From the NCBI RefSeq assembly GCF_000247605.1, contig NC_016894.1, positions 3,151,732 through 3,215,731 of the forward strand: a stretch of 64,000 nucleotides of DNA, given 5' to 3'. A program made the position numbers and the translations under genes. Below the pieces are notes generated by a model. The model did no database searches. It worked only from the letters and a program-made list of their open reading frames with translations, and was not told the origin of the DNA. This DNA is from Acetobacterium woodii DSM 1030 (GTDB taxonomy: Bacteria; Bacillota; Clostridia; Eubacteriales; Eubacteriaceae). The first letter of the stretch is position 1, and every line of letters begins with the position of its first letter. Below, piece after piece: positions 52,509 through 61,719 of the stretch.

Positions 52509-52613
52509 TAAAATAATTGGTACATTGTGTCTCTCCAGACACTGTTGTAAACAATAACACATCACAAAAAAAAATTAATCTTTTTTTATTATCTAAATTT
52601 TTTTTAAATTGAA
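52473..52613. repeat. Right boundary direct repeat of the tRNA-linked island
   Basis: Direct copy of 48571-48706: AGTTCTCTACTTAT, AATTCCATCACTTCGGCATAA, CCAGACACTGTTGTAAACAA, TAACACATCACAAAAAA and the following AT-rich tract. It overlaps the chimeric pseudo-tRNA. The remainder of the gap to 52740 is AT-rich and seems to carry only the promoter of the next gene. Confidence 0.7.
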
Positions 52614-52740
52614 AACACGACAAAATATTATCTTGTATTTTTTTTAATATGGGGTACTATTAATAAATGACAATTTGATAATTAAACAGTATTTAATTAT
52701 CTTTCCATTGATATAATTTAAAAGAAAGTCAGGTGTAGTA

Positions 52741-52989
52741 ATGAGCATGTTTGAAAATCACAAAACAATTGCTTATAAAGAATTCCGAGAATTTGTAAAT
52801 GAGTCTGTTTTAGAATTAATCAAAAAAACAAAAGATAAAAAATGCAACGGCTGTATTGATTTTGTATTTGACGAAGAAAACGCTATTGGACATTGCGATG
52901 CACTCGAAACCACTTGGCCGGTCAAAAACCCTGATGCCGTACAACGATTAACGGATTGTTATATTTGCGATCTAAAAGCAATGAAATAA
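52741..52989 (+). CDS. Small cysteine-motif protein of unknown function
   Basis: An 82-residue protein: helical N-terminal half (MSMFENHKTIAYKEFREFV), then KKCNGCIDFVF, IGHCDALETTW and DCYICDLKAM, so CxxC, C and CxxC likely bind zinc or an Fe-S cluster. The spacing is good for a metal site but does not match a family I know. GTGTAGTA precedes ATG 52741 with only a weak ribosome site. It is followed by a bidirectional terminator shared with aroK. It seems to be a host gene rather than part of the island. Confidence 0.65.
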   Translation: MSMFENHKTIAYKEFREFVNESVLELIKKTKDKKCNGCIDFVFDEENAIGHCDALETTWPVKNPDAVQRLTDCYICDLKAMK

Positions 52990-53029
52990 AAAAATACACC
53001 GATTGATCAACGAATCGGTGTATTCTTTT
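52990..53029. terminator. Bidirectional terminator between the small gene and aroK
   Basis: AATACACCGATT-N8-AATCGGTGTATT with A-run before and T-run after. It serves both the plus-strand small gene and the minus-strand aroK, which converge here. Confidence 0.88.
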
Positions 53030-53549
53030 ATTTTGTTTCCCGATATGCTTCAAGAATCTTTTGGCAGCACTGTTCTGCAGTCCAGTCATCAGTCGAAATT
53101 TTGAAATCACAACAATCGTAATATTGTTGACGTTCTGCCAACATCTGTTTTATTCGCAATAACGGATCTTCACATTTTAAGAGCGGTCGGGTATTATCCC
53201 CTTTAACGCGATCAAAAATCGTTTCTGGCTGGGCTGATAAACTCACAACAAAGGCTTTTTGAGTTAACAATTCACGATTTTTTTTTAATAGGATCATTCC
53301 CCCACCGGTTGAAATCACTGCTTTGTCCATCTCCAAAGCCTTTTTTAAAGCTTTATGTTCGGCCTTACGAAAACTTTCTTCTCCCATGGTCGAAAAAATA
53401 GCGGCTATTTTCATCCCCATGTCAGCTTCTACCAGTTTATCCGTATCAATTAAAGCATAACCATTTTTTTCAGCCAGTAATGGACCGATGGTCGATTTAC
53501 CGGTTGCCATAAAACCAATCAAAGCGATATTTTTTTTAAAATCCCCCAT
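53028..53549 (-). CDS. aroK: Shikimate kinase
   Basis: A 173-residue kinase that phosphorylates shikimate in aromatic amino acid synthesis. It has Walker A IGFMATGKSTIG, the LIDTDKLVEADMG shikimate motif, GEESFRKAEHKAL and the glycine-rich ISTGGGMIL, plus the lid region DNTRPLLKCEDP. Length is normal. ATG 53549 is one base from the aroE stop, so aroE and aroK form an operon. Confidence 0.93.
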   Translation of the reverse strand: MGDFKKNIALIGFMATGKSTIGPLLAEKNGYALIDTDKLVEADMGMKIAAIFSTMGEESFRKAEHKALKKALEMDKAVISTGGGMILLKKNRELLTQKAFVVSLSAQPETIFDRVKGDNTRPLLKCEDPLLRIKQMLAERQQYYDCCDFKISTDDWTAEQCCQKILEAYRETK

Positions 53550-53550
53550 C

Positions 53551-54411
53551 TTAATTTAATCCTAATTCTAATAAATTTTTTCCCAATTGTGGATCAGGAA
53601 AAATGCCAGTCCATAATTCAAAAGCCAATAAACCTTGATACAACAGCATTTCCAACCCGTTTTCGGTTTGCGCCCCAACTTCCCTGGCGTCTTTCATCAA
53701 CTGCGTTACGGCGGGACTATAAATCATATCATAAATCAACTGTTCTTTCGTTATCAATGCTTGAGGCAACGGCGTACGTGTCGCAGTATCTGCCATCCCC
53801 AGACTGGTACCATTAACAATAATTGTCGCGGTTGCCGCGGCTTTTTTTAATTCTTCTGTTTCCATCGCAATTGCTACCGCTTTTCCCGGCCAGTTATCAT
53901 TAATCTGAGCTGCTAAAGTTTCGGCTTTTTCCATGGTGCGATTAGCGATCATAACTTGATTAATCCCCCAATCAGCCAATGCCATAGCCACTGATTTAAC
54001 CGCTCCGCCACAACCGAGAATCAGAATATTAAGTTTTTCTTTCGGTTGATCCACTATTTTATTTTCGATCGATTTAATAAAGCCAAACCCATCGGTATTA
54101 TACCCTTTCATTTTTCCATCACGATAAACGACAGTATTAACGGCACCAATTTTTTGCGCCAGCGGATCAAGTTCATCCAGATATTTGATAATTTCCATTT
54201 TATGGGGTTTGGTGATATTAAAACCGCCAAAATTCATCACTCTGAACCCTTTTATCAAGTTCTCCAGATTTTCACTCTTTACCGCAATCGGTAAATAAAG
54301 TGCATCAACTCCCGCTTCTTTAAATAACCCATTGTGTAGCTGAGGTGATAAACTCTGAGCAATGGGGTCCCCGATAACGGCGTATATTTTTGTATCAACT
54401 GATATCTTCAT
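53551..54411 (-). CDS. aroE: Shikimate dehydrogenase (NADP+)
   Basis: A 286-residue enzyme reducing dehydroshikimate with NADPH. Signatures are AVIGDPIAQSLSPQLHNGLF (substrate serines), GGFNITKPHKMEI (catalytic Lys), GAVNTVV, YNTDGFGF, NADP motif ILGCGGAVKSVAMALADWG, VIANRTMEKAETLA and the C-terminal NGLEMLLYQGLLAFELWTG. All expected residues are there. It is upstream of aroK and its start ATG 54411 has an AGGAGT site. Confidence 0.94.
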   Translation of the reverse strand: MKISVDTKIYAVIGDPIAQSLSPQLHNGLFKEAGVDALYLPIAVKSENLENLIKGFRVMNFGGFNITKPHKMEIIKYLDELDPLAQKIGAVNTVVYRDGKMKGYNTDGFGFIKSIENKIVDQPKEKLNILILGCGGAVKSVAMALADWGINQVMIANRTMEKAETLAAQINDNWPGKAVAIAMETEELKKAAATATIIVNGTSLGMADTATRTPLPQALITKEQLIYDMIYSPAVTQLMKDAREVGAQTENGLEMLLYQGLLAFELWTGIFPDPQLGKNLLELGLN

Positions 54412-54571
54412 CTAAAAACTCCTTATTGTTAATGGCTTATTTTGAATTGTAACACAGGTTGGTTTATTGGTAAATAATCATAATTATGATACATTTTTTT
54501 CATAACTCTTTGCGCCTCACGATTCCTATGTTATAATTTCAAAGGAAAATGAAAAGAATGGAGGTAATTTT

Positions 54572-55912
54572 TTGGAGAATCGCAGAATTATACAAGTGGA
54601 GGAAAAGGTTCCACTTAAAATGCTTGTGCCATTAAGCTTGCAACATATGTTTGCTATGTTTGGTGCTTCGGTTTTAGTCCCTTTCCTTTTTGGGATTAAT
54701 CCCGCCATTGTCCTGTTTATGAACGGGGTGGGAACATTATTATTTATGTTAATCACCAAAGGGAAATCCCCGGCATACCTGGGTTCCAGTTTTGCATTTT
54801 TAGCCCCAGCGGGAATTGTTATCGCTACCTGGGGTTATTCTTATGCTTTAGGCGGTTTTGTTGTCGTCGGGTTATGCGGCTGTCTCCTGGCAGGAATTAT
54901 CTATAAATTTGGCATTGACTGGATCAATGTTGTTTTACCCCCTGCCGCTATGGGTCCGGTAGTTGCCTTAATCGGTCTTGAACTTGCCGGCACTGCTGCC
55001 AGTACCGCGGGCATCATCGGCAGCACCAGTTACGTACTAAATGAAGCTTCCGGTCTTTATGAACAAGTTGTCACCACCATCAATCCGGAGAATGTGATTG
55101 TCTTTTTAGTGACCTTGGGTTTTGCCGTTTTTGGTTCGGTAATGTTTCGCAAATTTCTGGCCATCATTCCGATCCTTATTGCCATTGTTGCCGGGTATAT
55201 CACGGCTTTAATAACTGGTATCGTTGGTCCTTCGACCTTTGAGGCGGTCGCTGCGGCGCCCTGGTTTTCGCTGCCGAACTTCCAGTTCCCGCAATTCAAT
55301 ATCGATGCCATCATTATTATATTACCCGTTTTACTGGTTATTGCTTCTGAACATATTGGTCACCAAATTGTTACCAGTAAGGTCGTCGGACGGGACTTAT
55401 TAAAAGATCCCGGCTTACACCGCTCCTTATTTGCTGATAATTTTTCAACCATGATCTCCGGTTTTATTGGCTCAGTCCCAACCACCACCTATGGCGAAAA
55501 CATTGGCGTTATGGCTGTAACGAAAGTATACAGCGTTCAAGTGATTGCCGGAGCCGCAATCATCTCCATTATCTGTTCGTTTGTTGGCAAATTATCAATG
55601 CTGATCTCAACAATTCCCGGCCCGGTTATTGGCGGGATTTCCTTTCTGCTTTACGGTATGATTGGTGCTGCCGGAATTCGTATCATTGTTGACGCTCAGG
55701 TGGATTATGGTAAATCCCGTAATCTTGCTTTAACCTCAGTTGTTTTTGTCGTCGGCTTATCGGGTGTCGCCGTTACCTTTGGCAGTATCCAACTTAAAGG
55801 CATGGTTCTGGCCGCCGTTGTCGGCATGGTTTTAAGCTTAATCTTTTATCTGCTGGATAAACTTAACTTAACCAATGACCGGGAAGAAGAACATCTTTTT
55901 GATCAACCCTAA
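54572..55912 (+). CDS. uraA: Nucleobase permease, uracil/xanthine type (NCS2)
   Basis: A 446-residue membrane carrier of the NCS2 family with about fourteen hydrophobic segments. Motifs include LSLQHMFAMFGASVLVPFLFG, YLGSSFAFLAPAGIV, VVLPPAAMGPVVALIGLELA, VIASEHIGHQIVTSKVVGRD (SEHIGH, substrate site) and SVPTTTYGENIGVMAVT, followed by GISFLLYGMIGAAGIR. UraA-like members import uracil by proton symport; xanthine is possible for related ones. The start is TTG 54572 with GGAGGT ten bases before it, since no ATG precedes the conserved N-terminus. It stands alone, divergent from aroE, with a repeat-bordered terminator behind it. Confidence 0.9.
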   Translation: MENRRIIQVEEKVPLKMLVPLSLQHMFAMFGASVLVPFLFGINPAIVLFMNGVGTLLFMLITKGKSPAYLGSSFAFLAPAGIVIATWGYSYALGGFVVVGLCGCLLAGIIYKFGIDWINVVLPPAAMGPVVALIGLELAGTAASTAGIIGSTSYVLNEASGLYEQVVTTINPENVIVFLVTLGFAVFGSVMFRKFLAIIPILIAIVAGYITALITGIVGPSTFEAVAAAPWFSLPNFQFPQFNIDAIIIILPVLLVIASEHIGHQIVTSKVVGRDLLKDPGLHRSLFADNFSTMISGFIGSVPTTTYGENIGVMAVTKVYSVQVIAGAAIISIICSFVGKLSMLISTIPGPVIGGISFLLYGMIGAAGIRIIVDAQVDYGKSRNLALTSVVFVVGLSGVAVTFGSIQLKGMVLAAVVGMVLSLIFYLLDKLNLTNDREEEHLFDQP

Positions 55913-55930
55913 ATCATTTGTCTTTTTTAA

Positions 55931-56098
55931 CTAACTGATCTCGGTGATCAGTTAGCAAACTGTCAACAAAGTATCCTGCTGCCGTACCAACAATGATTAA
56001 TCGCTTGTTTGCTGCAGAATCGGACAGGCTAAAGCCGTGTCCGCTCTGATGCAAACAATCTGATTAATCATTGTTGGTACGGGTTTGTCCTCAACCTC
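55931..56098. repeat. Palindromic repeat element with conserved arms, copy 2
   Basis: After a hairpin (CTAACTGATC-TCGGT-GATCAGTTAG, 55931-55955) comes ACTGTCAAC, then arm GCCGTACCAACAATGATTAATC, core TGCAGAATCGGACAGGCTAAAG..GTGTCCGCTCTGATGCA, and returning arm GATTAATCATTGTTGGTACGG, closing in CCTCAACCTCA at 56098. A second copy of the same hairpin (ACTGATC-CTTGT-GATCAGT) follows at 56099-56121 and has the T-run, so the left hairpin is a duplicate. Confidence 0.7.
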
Positions 56099-56127
56099 AT
56101 AACTGATCCTTGTGATCAGTTATTTTT
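56099..56127 (+). terminator. Intrinsic terminator of the nucleobase permease gene
   Basis: AACTGATC-CTTGT-GATCAGTT followed by seven T. It is displaced about 190 bp from the permease stop by the repeat element, whose other side carries a second copy of this hairpin. Confidence 0.8.
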
Positions 56128-56231
56128 TTGCGTTTACTCTTGGTGTTGTAAAAAATCATCTTTTCTATTATACTGATAATAGTAAATTGACCGAAAACGA
56201 ATCCCAATTATAGGAATTGAAGGTAATCCCG

Positions 56232-56981
56232 ATGAAAAACGATATGAAAATTGCCGTCTTGATTGATGCTGACAATGTCTCTGATAAATATATCAAATAC
56301 ATTTTTGACGAAATCTCCAATCTTGGCATGCCGACTTATAAACGCATCTATGGTGATTGGACCAAACCGCAACTGGCCTCATGGAAAACGGTGCTGTTAA
56401 ATTATTCAATTACCCCAATCCAACAATACAGCTATACCACGGGAAAAAACGCCACCGATGCCGCCTTGATTATTGACGCCATGGATATTCTCTATTCCAA
56501 TAATGTGGACAGCTTTTGCATTGTTTCCAGTGACAGTGACTTTACCCGCTTAGCAACACGCTTACGCGAAGCCGGTATGTACGTTGTTGGCATGGGTGAG
56601 AAAAAAACCCCGACGCCTTTTATCTCCGCTTGCGAAAAGTTCAAATATCTGGAAGTCATTGCCAGTAATCCCGGCGAAACTGGCGGGTTAAATAATCAAA
56701 TCGGAAAACAGGAACACGCCAAAGAAGGAATGACCAGTAAAAAAGAATTGATTCAGTCGCTTAAAACGATCATCACCGAAAGTTCCGATGAAGATGGCTG
56801 GGCCAATTTAGGTGAAGTTGGTTCCCGGCTTAACAATCGTTATCCTGATTTTGATACCCGAAATTACGGACATTCCAAATTACGTCCTCTGATTTTATCA
56901 TTAAATCAGTTTGAAATTGAAGCGCGACGCACCAATAAAAACCAGAACTCCCATTATGTCGTCCGAAATAAAACAAAGTAA
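56232..56981 (+). CDS. NYN-domain protein with OST-HTH (LOTUS)-like C-terminal domain
   Basis: A 249-residue protein. Residues 1-150 are an NYN/PIN-like nuclease domain: IAVLIDADNVSDKYI, KNATDAALIIDAMDIL and FCIVSSDSDFTRLATRLREAG have the conserved acidic residues (LIDADN, ATDAALIIDAM, SSDSDF). The C-terminal region (SKKELIQSLKTIITESSDEDGWANLGEVGSRLNNRYPDFDTRNYGHSKLRPLI) resembles an OST-HTH/LOTUS RNA-binding domain. RNA or DNA cleavage is a reasonable family-level role, the target is unknown. ATG 56232 with AAGG is chosen over TTG 56217. It is followed 10 bp later by the CorA gene. Confidence 0.85.
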   Translation: MKNDMKIAVLIDADNVSDKYIKYIFDEISNLGMPTYKRIYGDWTKPQLASWKTVLLNYSITPIQQYSYTTGKNATDAALIIDAMDILYSNNVDSFCIVSSDSDFTRLATRLREAGMYVVGMGEKKTPTPFISACEKFKYLEVIASNPGETGGLNNQIGKQEHAKEGMTSKKELIQSLKTIITESSDEDGWANLGEVGSRLNNRYPDFDTRNYGHSKLRPLILSLNQFEIEARRTNKNQNSHYVVRNKTK

Positions 56982-56991
56982 GGTAACCAAC

Positions 56992-57921
56992 ATGCACGTA
57001 TATCTTCTGGAAAATGATACCTTTATTCCCAGTTCGCTTGACACCATCAAACCACTTCCCATAACCGATCAAAAACACCTCTGTCTGATGACTTTTGACG
57101 AACTTGTTACCGTTAATGCGCAACTGGGCATCAACGATAAAATCGTTGCCGAAAGTTTAAACAACGGTGGCTCCCGGCTGGAAAGTTATGATGGTTTTGA
57201 TTTCATTACCCTTCACCTGCCCGATGTTATTGCGCTTGATAAAAAGCCAAATCATGTTTCGATTTATTTTCGTGCTGATTTACTGGTTTTTATCACTGAT
57301 CACCTGTCTTTTTTGACTGATCTGGTTGTCACCTGTCAATCTGAAGACATCAAAATGGCGAGTTTGGGGAAATTTTTCCATTTGTTTTTTGACAAGCTCA
57401 CCATCGATGATCGTGATGTTCTGGTCGCCATTGAAGAAGAAATATCCGATTTGGAAGAGCAATTTATTGTTTCGGTAAAAAACGATTTAGTCGATTACTT
57501 AATCACCTTTCGAAAAAAGCTGTTAAGTCTGAAACAATATTATGAACAGCTTTTTGAAATTTCCGAAGCAATTGAAGAAAATGAAAACAAATTGATTGAT
57601 AAAAAAGATGTGCGGTATTTTAAAATCCTCACTAATCGCATCAATCGCCTTTTTACCAATGTTCTTAATCTGCGCGATTACAGCACCCAAGTGAGAGAAG
57701 CCTACCAGGCACAACTGGATATCAATCTCAATAATGTCATGAAACTTTTTACCGTAATCACGTCGGTTTTTCTGCCCCTGACCTTAATTGTCGGTTGGTA
57801 CGGGATGAATATTGAGATGCCCGAATTTCATTGGGCCTATGGGTATCCTTTCGTCATCGCTTTATGTATTGCCGTTTCAACCGGAACGTTATTGTATTTC
57901 AAAAAAAACAATTGGTTTTAA
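56992..57921 (+). CDS. corA: CorA family magnesium/metal transporter
   Basis: A 309-residue CorA-like protein: large N-terminal cytoplasmic domain, long coiled helix (about 140-235), and two C-terminal transmembrane segments (LFTVITSVFLPLTLIVGWYG and PFVIALCIAVSTGTLLYF) enclosing the signature YGMNIEMPEFHW with GMN. CorA channels pass magnesium or cobalt. ATG 56992 with AAGGTAACCAAC before it gives the normal length and leaves 10 bp after the NYN gene; longer frames overlap that gene. Weak similarity to ZntB-type members cannot be excluded. Confidence 0.9.
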   Translation: MHVYLLENDTFIPSSLDTIKPLPITDQKHLCLMTFDELVTVNAQLGINDKIVAESLNNGGSRLESYDGFDFITLHLPDVIALDKKPNHVSIYFRADLLVFITDHLSFLTDLVVTCQSEDIKMASLGKFFHLFFDKLTIDDRDVLVAIEEEISDLEEQFIVSVKNDLVDYLITFRKKLLSLKQYYEQLFEISEAIEENENKLIDKKDVRYFKILTNRINRLFTNVLNLRDYSTQVREAYQAQLDINLNNVMKLFTVITSVFLPLTLIVGWYGMNIEMPEFHWAYGYPFVIALCIAVSTGTLLYFKKNNWF

Positions 57922-57970
57922 ACGCATCAAGTGATCTTTTTATTATTCTGATGATCAGTGACCAGTTTTT

Positions 57971-57998
57971 GCGCTGCGCTTTTAAAGCGCTTTTTTTA
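57971..57998 (+). terminator. Intrinsic terminator after corA
   Basis: GCGCTTT-TAA-AGCGC-type stem (57976-57990) followed by seven T. It overlaps the stop codon of the convergent PucR-type regulator gene. Confidence 0.78.
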
Positions 57999-59564
57999 GT
58001 TAGCGCTAACGTTTTGTTCCGCTAAAAAAGATATTATTTTATCCGACAACACCAATGAAAACTTTGTCTCCATATCACTTAAAGAAATTGACAGGATTTC
58101 TTCAATTTTTTTAATCCGATATTTCATCGAATTTCGATGAATCTGGAAATACTCCGCTGATTTTGTCACATTGCCGTCATTATTTAAATAAATCAATAAA
58201 TTATGATAATAATCCGTTTTATATTGTTTGTCATAAGCCAATAATTCCATCAGGACCGGATTGCAAAAATCTTTAAGATTGGATAACGTCCCGGCCGTTT
58301 CCAACAAATGGTAAATGGCATAGTTTTGATAATAAAAAATTTTTTCTTTTGGGGTTAAGGTGATCCCCAATTCGACCGCTTTAACCGATTGAAGGTAATA
58401 CTTGCTAAGTTGGGTCAAATCATCAAAATGCTGACTGATCCCGACATTCATTTCATTGGTTTCTAAAAAATCCCTAAAACGGGGTTTCACTATTTCTGAT
58501 AATTCTGCTTTTTTATCACTTGCTAAAAAAACGGTGATCTTATTTTGATAAAGAATTATTTTTTCCGTTCTCAGAAGCCGCTTGACAATCCCTTTTAAAT
58601 AACTCAATGACATGCCATTTTGAGCATTTTTTCCAAAACTGATGGTCGCCAACAGCAAATATTTTTGTTGATTCAACTTCAGTTTTTGCCCCTGCTTATG
58701 AATGGTTTCCGGTTTTGTTATTTTTTGATCCAACACATCAATCAGAAAATGTTCGAAGTCGTTGTTGAAATGACCACTGGAAATTGTTTCTTTCTGAAGT
58801 TCACTGGCGACAATTTCACATAAAAACTGGAGCAACACCAGGTCCATGTCAACAAACGGTTTATGTAACTCGACTACGGCAATATGACCAATATTTTTTT
58901 CTTTGATCACAATTTTATTCGCCATCCACCGCGTTGGTGAATAATCAAAATTTTCAATACAAGGCTCCAAACTTTCGTATAGCCGTTTAAATACGCCGCA
59001 GTCATTGAGTTTTTTTATTCGTTCGTAGGCTTCCAATTCCGCTTCCCGACTGGCCGTAGGCCATGACGGATCACCAACATCGGCATTTTTATTAAAAGCC
59101 AGAATATTATATCCTAAGTCGCTAACAAACATCGGATTGCCAAGCACTTCGTAAGCAACATCAATAATATGCTGCAACCCTCGGCACGATAAATGAGCCG
59201 CCATCAGCTCATTTTTCTTGCGGGTTAATATCCGCTTATTTAAAAACGCCGCGCGAATTTTTTCATAAACAACTTCACAGGCAACGGGAATTTTTAAAAA
59301 AATCCGATTCAATTTTTCTTTGTCGCAACCTATTAAAGGATCTTGTTGTGATCGACAGATTAAAAAATTTCCCGCCCCCGCCGTTTTGATTATTTCCCTA
59401 AATTGGCGGCTATCACAAATATAAAGCAAATCGGGATTCAAATTTTTGATTCCGTCATCGACCAATACCACATTGCTCACCAACGCCTTTTCTTGATCAG
59501 CAATCCCCACTTCCGGATCATAATCCTGCAATATTTTGGCAATTTCGTTGATGCTGATTTCCAT
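57996..59564 (-). CDS. PucR/CdaR-family transcriptional regulator
   Basis: A 522-residue regulator. The N-terminal region (DLLYICDSRQFREIIKTAG) is of the PucR ligand-binding type; the middle part is GAF-like; the C-terminus is the PucR HTH: YHNLLIYLNNDGNVTKSAEYFQIHRNSMKYRIKKIEEIL. PucR-type regulators control purine or other catabolic genes. It is divergent from the enoate-reductase-like gene (59766) with a 200-bp gap, so that gene is the obvious target. ATG 59564 fits the upstream GGAGG site better than the GTG at 59573. Confidence 0.88.
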   Translation of the reverse strand: MEISINEIAKILQDYDPEVGIADQEKALVSNVVLVDDGIKNLNPDLLYICDSRQFREIIKTAGAGNFLICRSQQDPLIGCDKEKLNRIFLKIPVACEVVYEKIRAAFLNKRILTRKKNELMAAHLSCRGLQHIIDVAYEVLGNPMFVSDLGYNILAFNKNADVGDPSWPTASREAELEAYERIKKLNDCGVFKRLYESLEPCIENFDYSPTRWMANKIVIKEKNIGHIAVVELHKPFVDMDLVLLQFLCEIVASELQKETISSGHFNNDFEHFLIDVLDQKITKPETIHKQGQKLKLNQQKYLLLATISFGKNAQNGMSLSYLKGIVKRLLRTEKIILYQNKITVFLASDKKAELSEIVKPRFRDFLETNEMNVGISQHFDDLTQLSKYYLQSVKAVELGITLTPKEKIFYYQNYAIYHLLETAGTLSNLKDFCNPVLMELLAYDKQYKTDYYHNLLIYLNNDGNVTKSAEYFQIHRNSMKYRIKKIEEILSISLSDMETKFSLVLSDKIISFLAEQNVSAN

Positions 59565-59765
59565 TTTCACCACCCCCTCCGGCTCTTATTAACCTATTTA
59601 TTCTTCTCACATTATACGTACTCAAGCATTTTAATACAACCCCTCATCATTGTCAGTTTGCAATAAAATTACTGCCATTATTTTTCGTTTTAGATATTGT
59701 TTTAAATTTCATTCCTGATAAAATTTGGTTAAGTAAACGATTATTTTAATGGAAAGAGGTTTATC

Positions 59766-61682
59766 ATGAATTCCAAGTATGCAAAAATTTTCACGCCCAT
59801 CAAAATTGGTCATATGATTGTCAAAAATCGCATTGAGACTGCTCCCGCAGCACCTCGTTTAGCAACTTCCGATGGTCTGGTATCGCCGGAGTTAATTGAA
59901 TGGTCACGCGCTTTAGCCAAAGGCGGAGCCGGTATTGTCACCGTCGGCATTTCAATGGTCACCCCACCTTTTGGACTGAAAAATGGTTTCTGTGTCAACA
60001 TCGGTGATGACAATGTTGTTCCCGGTTTGGCGGTATTGGCTGACACCGTTCATCGTTATGGCGCCAAAGCGTCCATTGAATTGGCGGGCTTTGCGATGGG
60101 TCACGATATGCCGGAAGAAGGCAAGTCGCCGATTGATATGATGAGTCAGGAAGATATCAGCAATTGGATTACACTTTTTGCCAATGCTGCCGAGCGGGCC
60201 ATGAAAGCTGGTATGGATATGGTGCTTATCCATGGCGGACATGGTATTCTGGTCAGCAATTTCTTTTCCCCATTATTTAATCATCGTACCGACAAATATG
60301 GTGGTAATACCGAAAACCGCGCCCGTTTCGCCTGCGAATTATTTGATGCCATCCGTGCTAAAGTGGGTCAGCAATTAGCGATTGAGTTTCGTTTAAGTGC
60401 CGATGAGTTAACTCCCGGCGGCGTCGAATTGGATGAAACGATTGCTTTTATTAAAATCATTCAGGATAAAATCGACCTGGTTCATGTTTCTGCCGGGATG
60501 TTGCTCGACGATGAAATGGTTCCGATTACCACTCAACCAACCTATTTAAAACGGGGATATAATGCTCATTATGCGGCCAGTATCAAAAAAGATCCCGATA
60601 TCCACGTTCCGATTACCACCGTTGGTTCCCTTGATCTGGATCTGGCGGCTGAAATAATTGAAAACGGCGATGCCGATATGTGCGCCATGATCCGTACCGT
60701 CATTGCCGATCCCGACAGCGTTAATAAAGCCCGAACCGGAAAAGAAGCAAAAATCCGTCCCTGTATTCGCTGTGTGCTTTGTTTAAATCGGACCCACGGT
60801 TTTGAACCGCTGCGAGTGGCCTGTGCCGTTAACCCTAAAGCCGGACGGGAATGCGAATTAAAAAATACCCCTACCCTGGCTGATGTGCCTAAAAAAGTTG
60901 TCATCGTCGGCGGTGGACCGGCGGGTATGGAAGCTGCCCGAACTGCCGGTGACCGTGGTCATCAGGTTGTCCTTTTTGAAAAAAGCAATTCCCTGGGTGG
61001 AACCCTGCGGCTGGCAGTTGCTCCGGATTTTAAGGCTGACCTCAAAAGTTATCTGGACTGGGCCATTCGAATGACCAGCTGCCACCCTAATGTAACGCTG
61101 CGTCTGGCTACCGAAGCCACCCCCGAAAAGATTATCGCCGAATCTCCGGATGCCTTAATTATAGCCGTTGGTTCGGAAAGTAATATCCCCCCGATTCCGG
61201 GCTTGGATGGCGATGACGTCGTTTGGGTTGGTGATGTTGAAGCGGGTACCGTCGAAACCGGAGCAAATGTTGTCATTGCCGGCGGCGGCCTGACCGGATG
61301 CGAAACCGCTTTAAATCTGGCCCGAAAAGGGAAAAATGTCACCATCATTGAAATGGTCAGCGAAAAGAACATGTTGATTCCTTCGCCCATTCCCATGACT
61401 GCCTTGCTGCAACTGCTAAAAAAAGAAAATGTCACTATTCTGGCTAATCATAAATTGCTAAAAGCCAACGATCATGTCATTCGTGTCGAAGGCGTTGATG
61501 GTGAAAAAGATCTAGCTTTTGATACCCTGATCCTGTCATTGGGGGTTAAACCAAACCTTGCCGAAGTTTCTAAATTTTCACACCTGGTTGATGATGTTTT
61601 TTGCATCGGCGATTGCACCACCAATAAAGGCACCCTTTATACCGCCACCACCGCCGGTTATAACGCTGGCATCGATATCTAA
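59766..61682 (+). CDS. Old yellow enzyme-like Fe-S flavoprotein (2,4-dienoyl-CoA/enoate reductase type)
   Basis: A 638-residue enzyme. The N-terminal TIM barrel (about 1-360) binds FMN (KIFTPIKIGHMIVKNRIE, HGGHGILVSNFFSPLFNHRTDKYGG, FRLSADELTPGGVELDE). A [4Fe-4S] motif follows: CIRCVLCLNRTH and CAVNP, then FAD and NAD(P) Rossmann motifs (VVIVGGGPAGMEAARTAG, FEKSNSLGGTLRLA, VVIAGGGLTGCETALNLA). This matches FadH, BaiCD and enoate reductase. It would reduce an activated C=C bond with NADH; the substrate is unknown. The upstream PucR-type gene likely controls it. Preceded by a GAAAGAGG ribosome site. Confidence 0.9.
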   Translation: MNSKYAKIFTPIKIGHMIVKNRIETAPAAPRLATSDGLVSPELIEWSRALAKGGAGIVTVGISMVTPPFGLKNGFCVNIGDDNVVPGLAVLADTVHRYGAKASIELAGFAMGHDMPEEGKSPIDMMSQEDISNWITLFANAAERAMKAGMDMVLIHGGHGILVSNFFSPLFNHRTDKYGGNTENRARFACELFDAIRAKVGQQLAIEFRLSADELTPGGVELDETIAFIKIIQDKIDLVHVSAGMLLDDEMVPITTQPTYLKRGYNAHYAASIKKDPDIHVPITTVGSLDLDLAAEIIENGDADMCAMIRTVIADPDSVNKARTGKEAKIRPCIRCVLCLNRTHGFEPLRVACAVNPKAGRECELKNTPTLADVPKKVVIVGGGPAGMEAARTAGDRGHQVVLFEKSNSLGGTLRLAVAPDFKADLKSYLDWAIRMTSCHPNVTLRLATEATPEKIIAESPDALIIAVGSESNIPPIPGLDGDDVVWVGDVEAGTVETGANVVIAGGGLTGCETALNLARKGKNVTIIEMVSEKNMLIPSPIPMTALLQLLKKENVTILANHKLLKANDHVIRVEGVDGEKDLAFDTLILSLGVKPNLAEVSKFSHLVDDVFCIGDCTTNKGTLYTATTAGYNAGIDI

Positions 61683-61719
61683 CCGTTACAAAATCAGAAA
61701 CAATATCGCCCCCACAACT

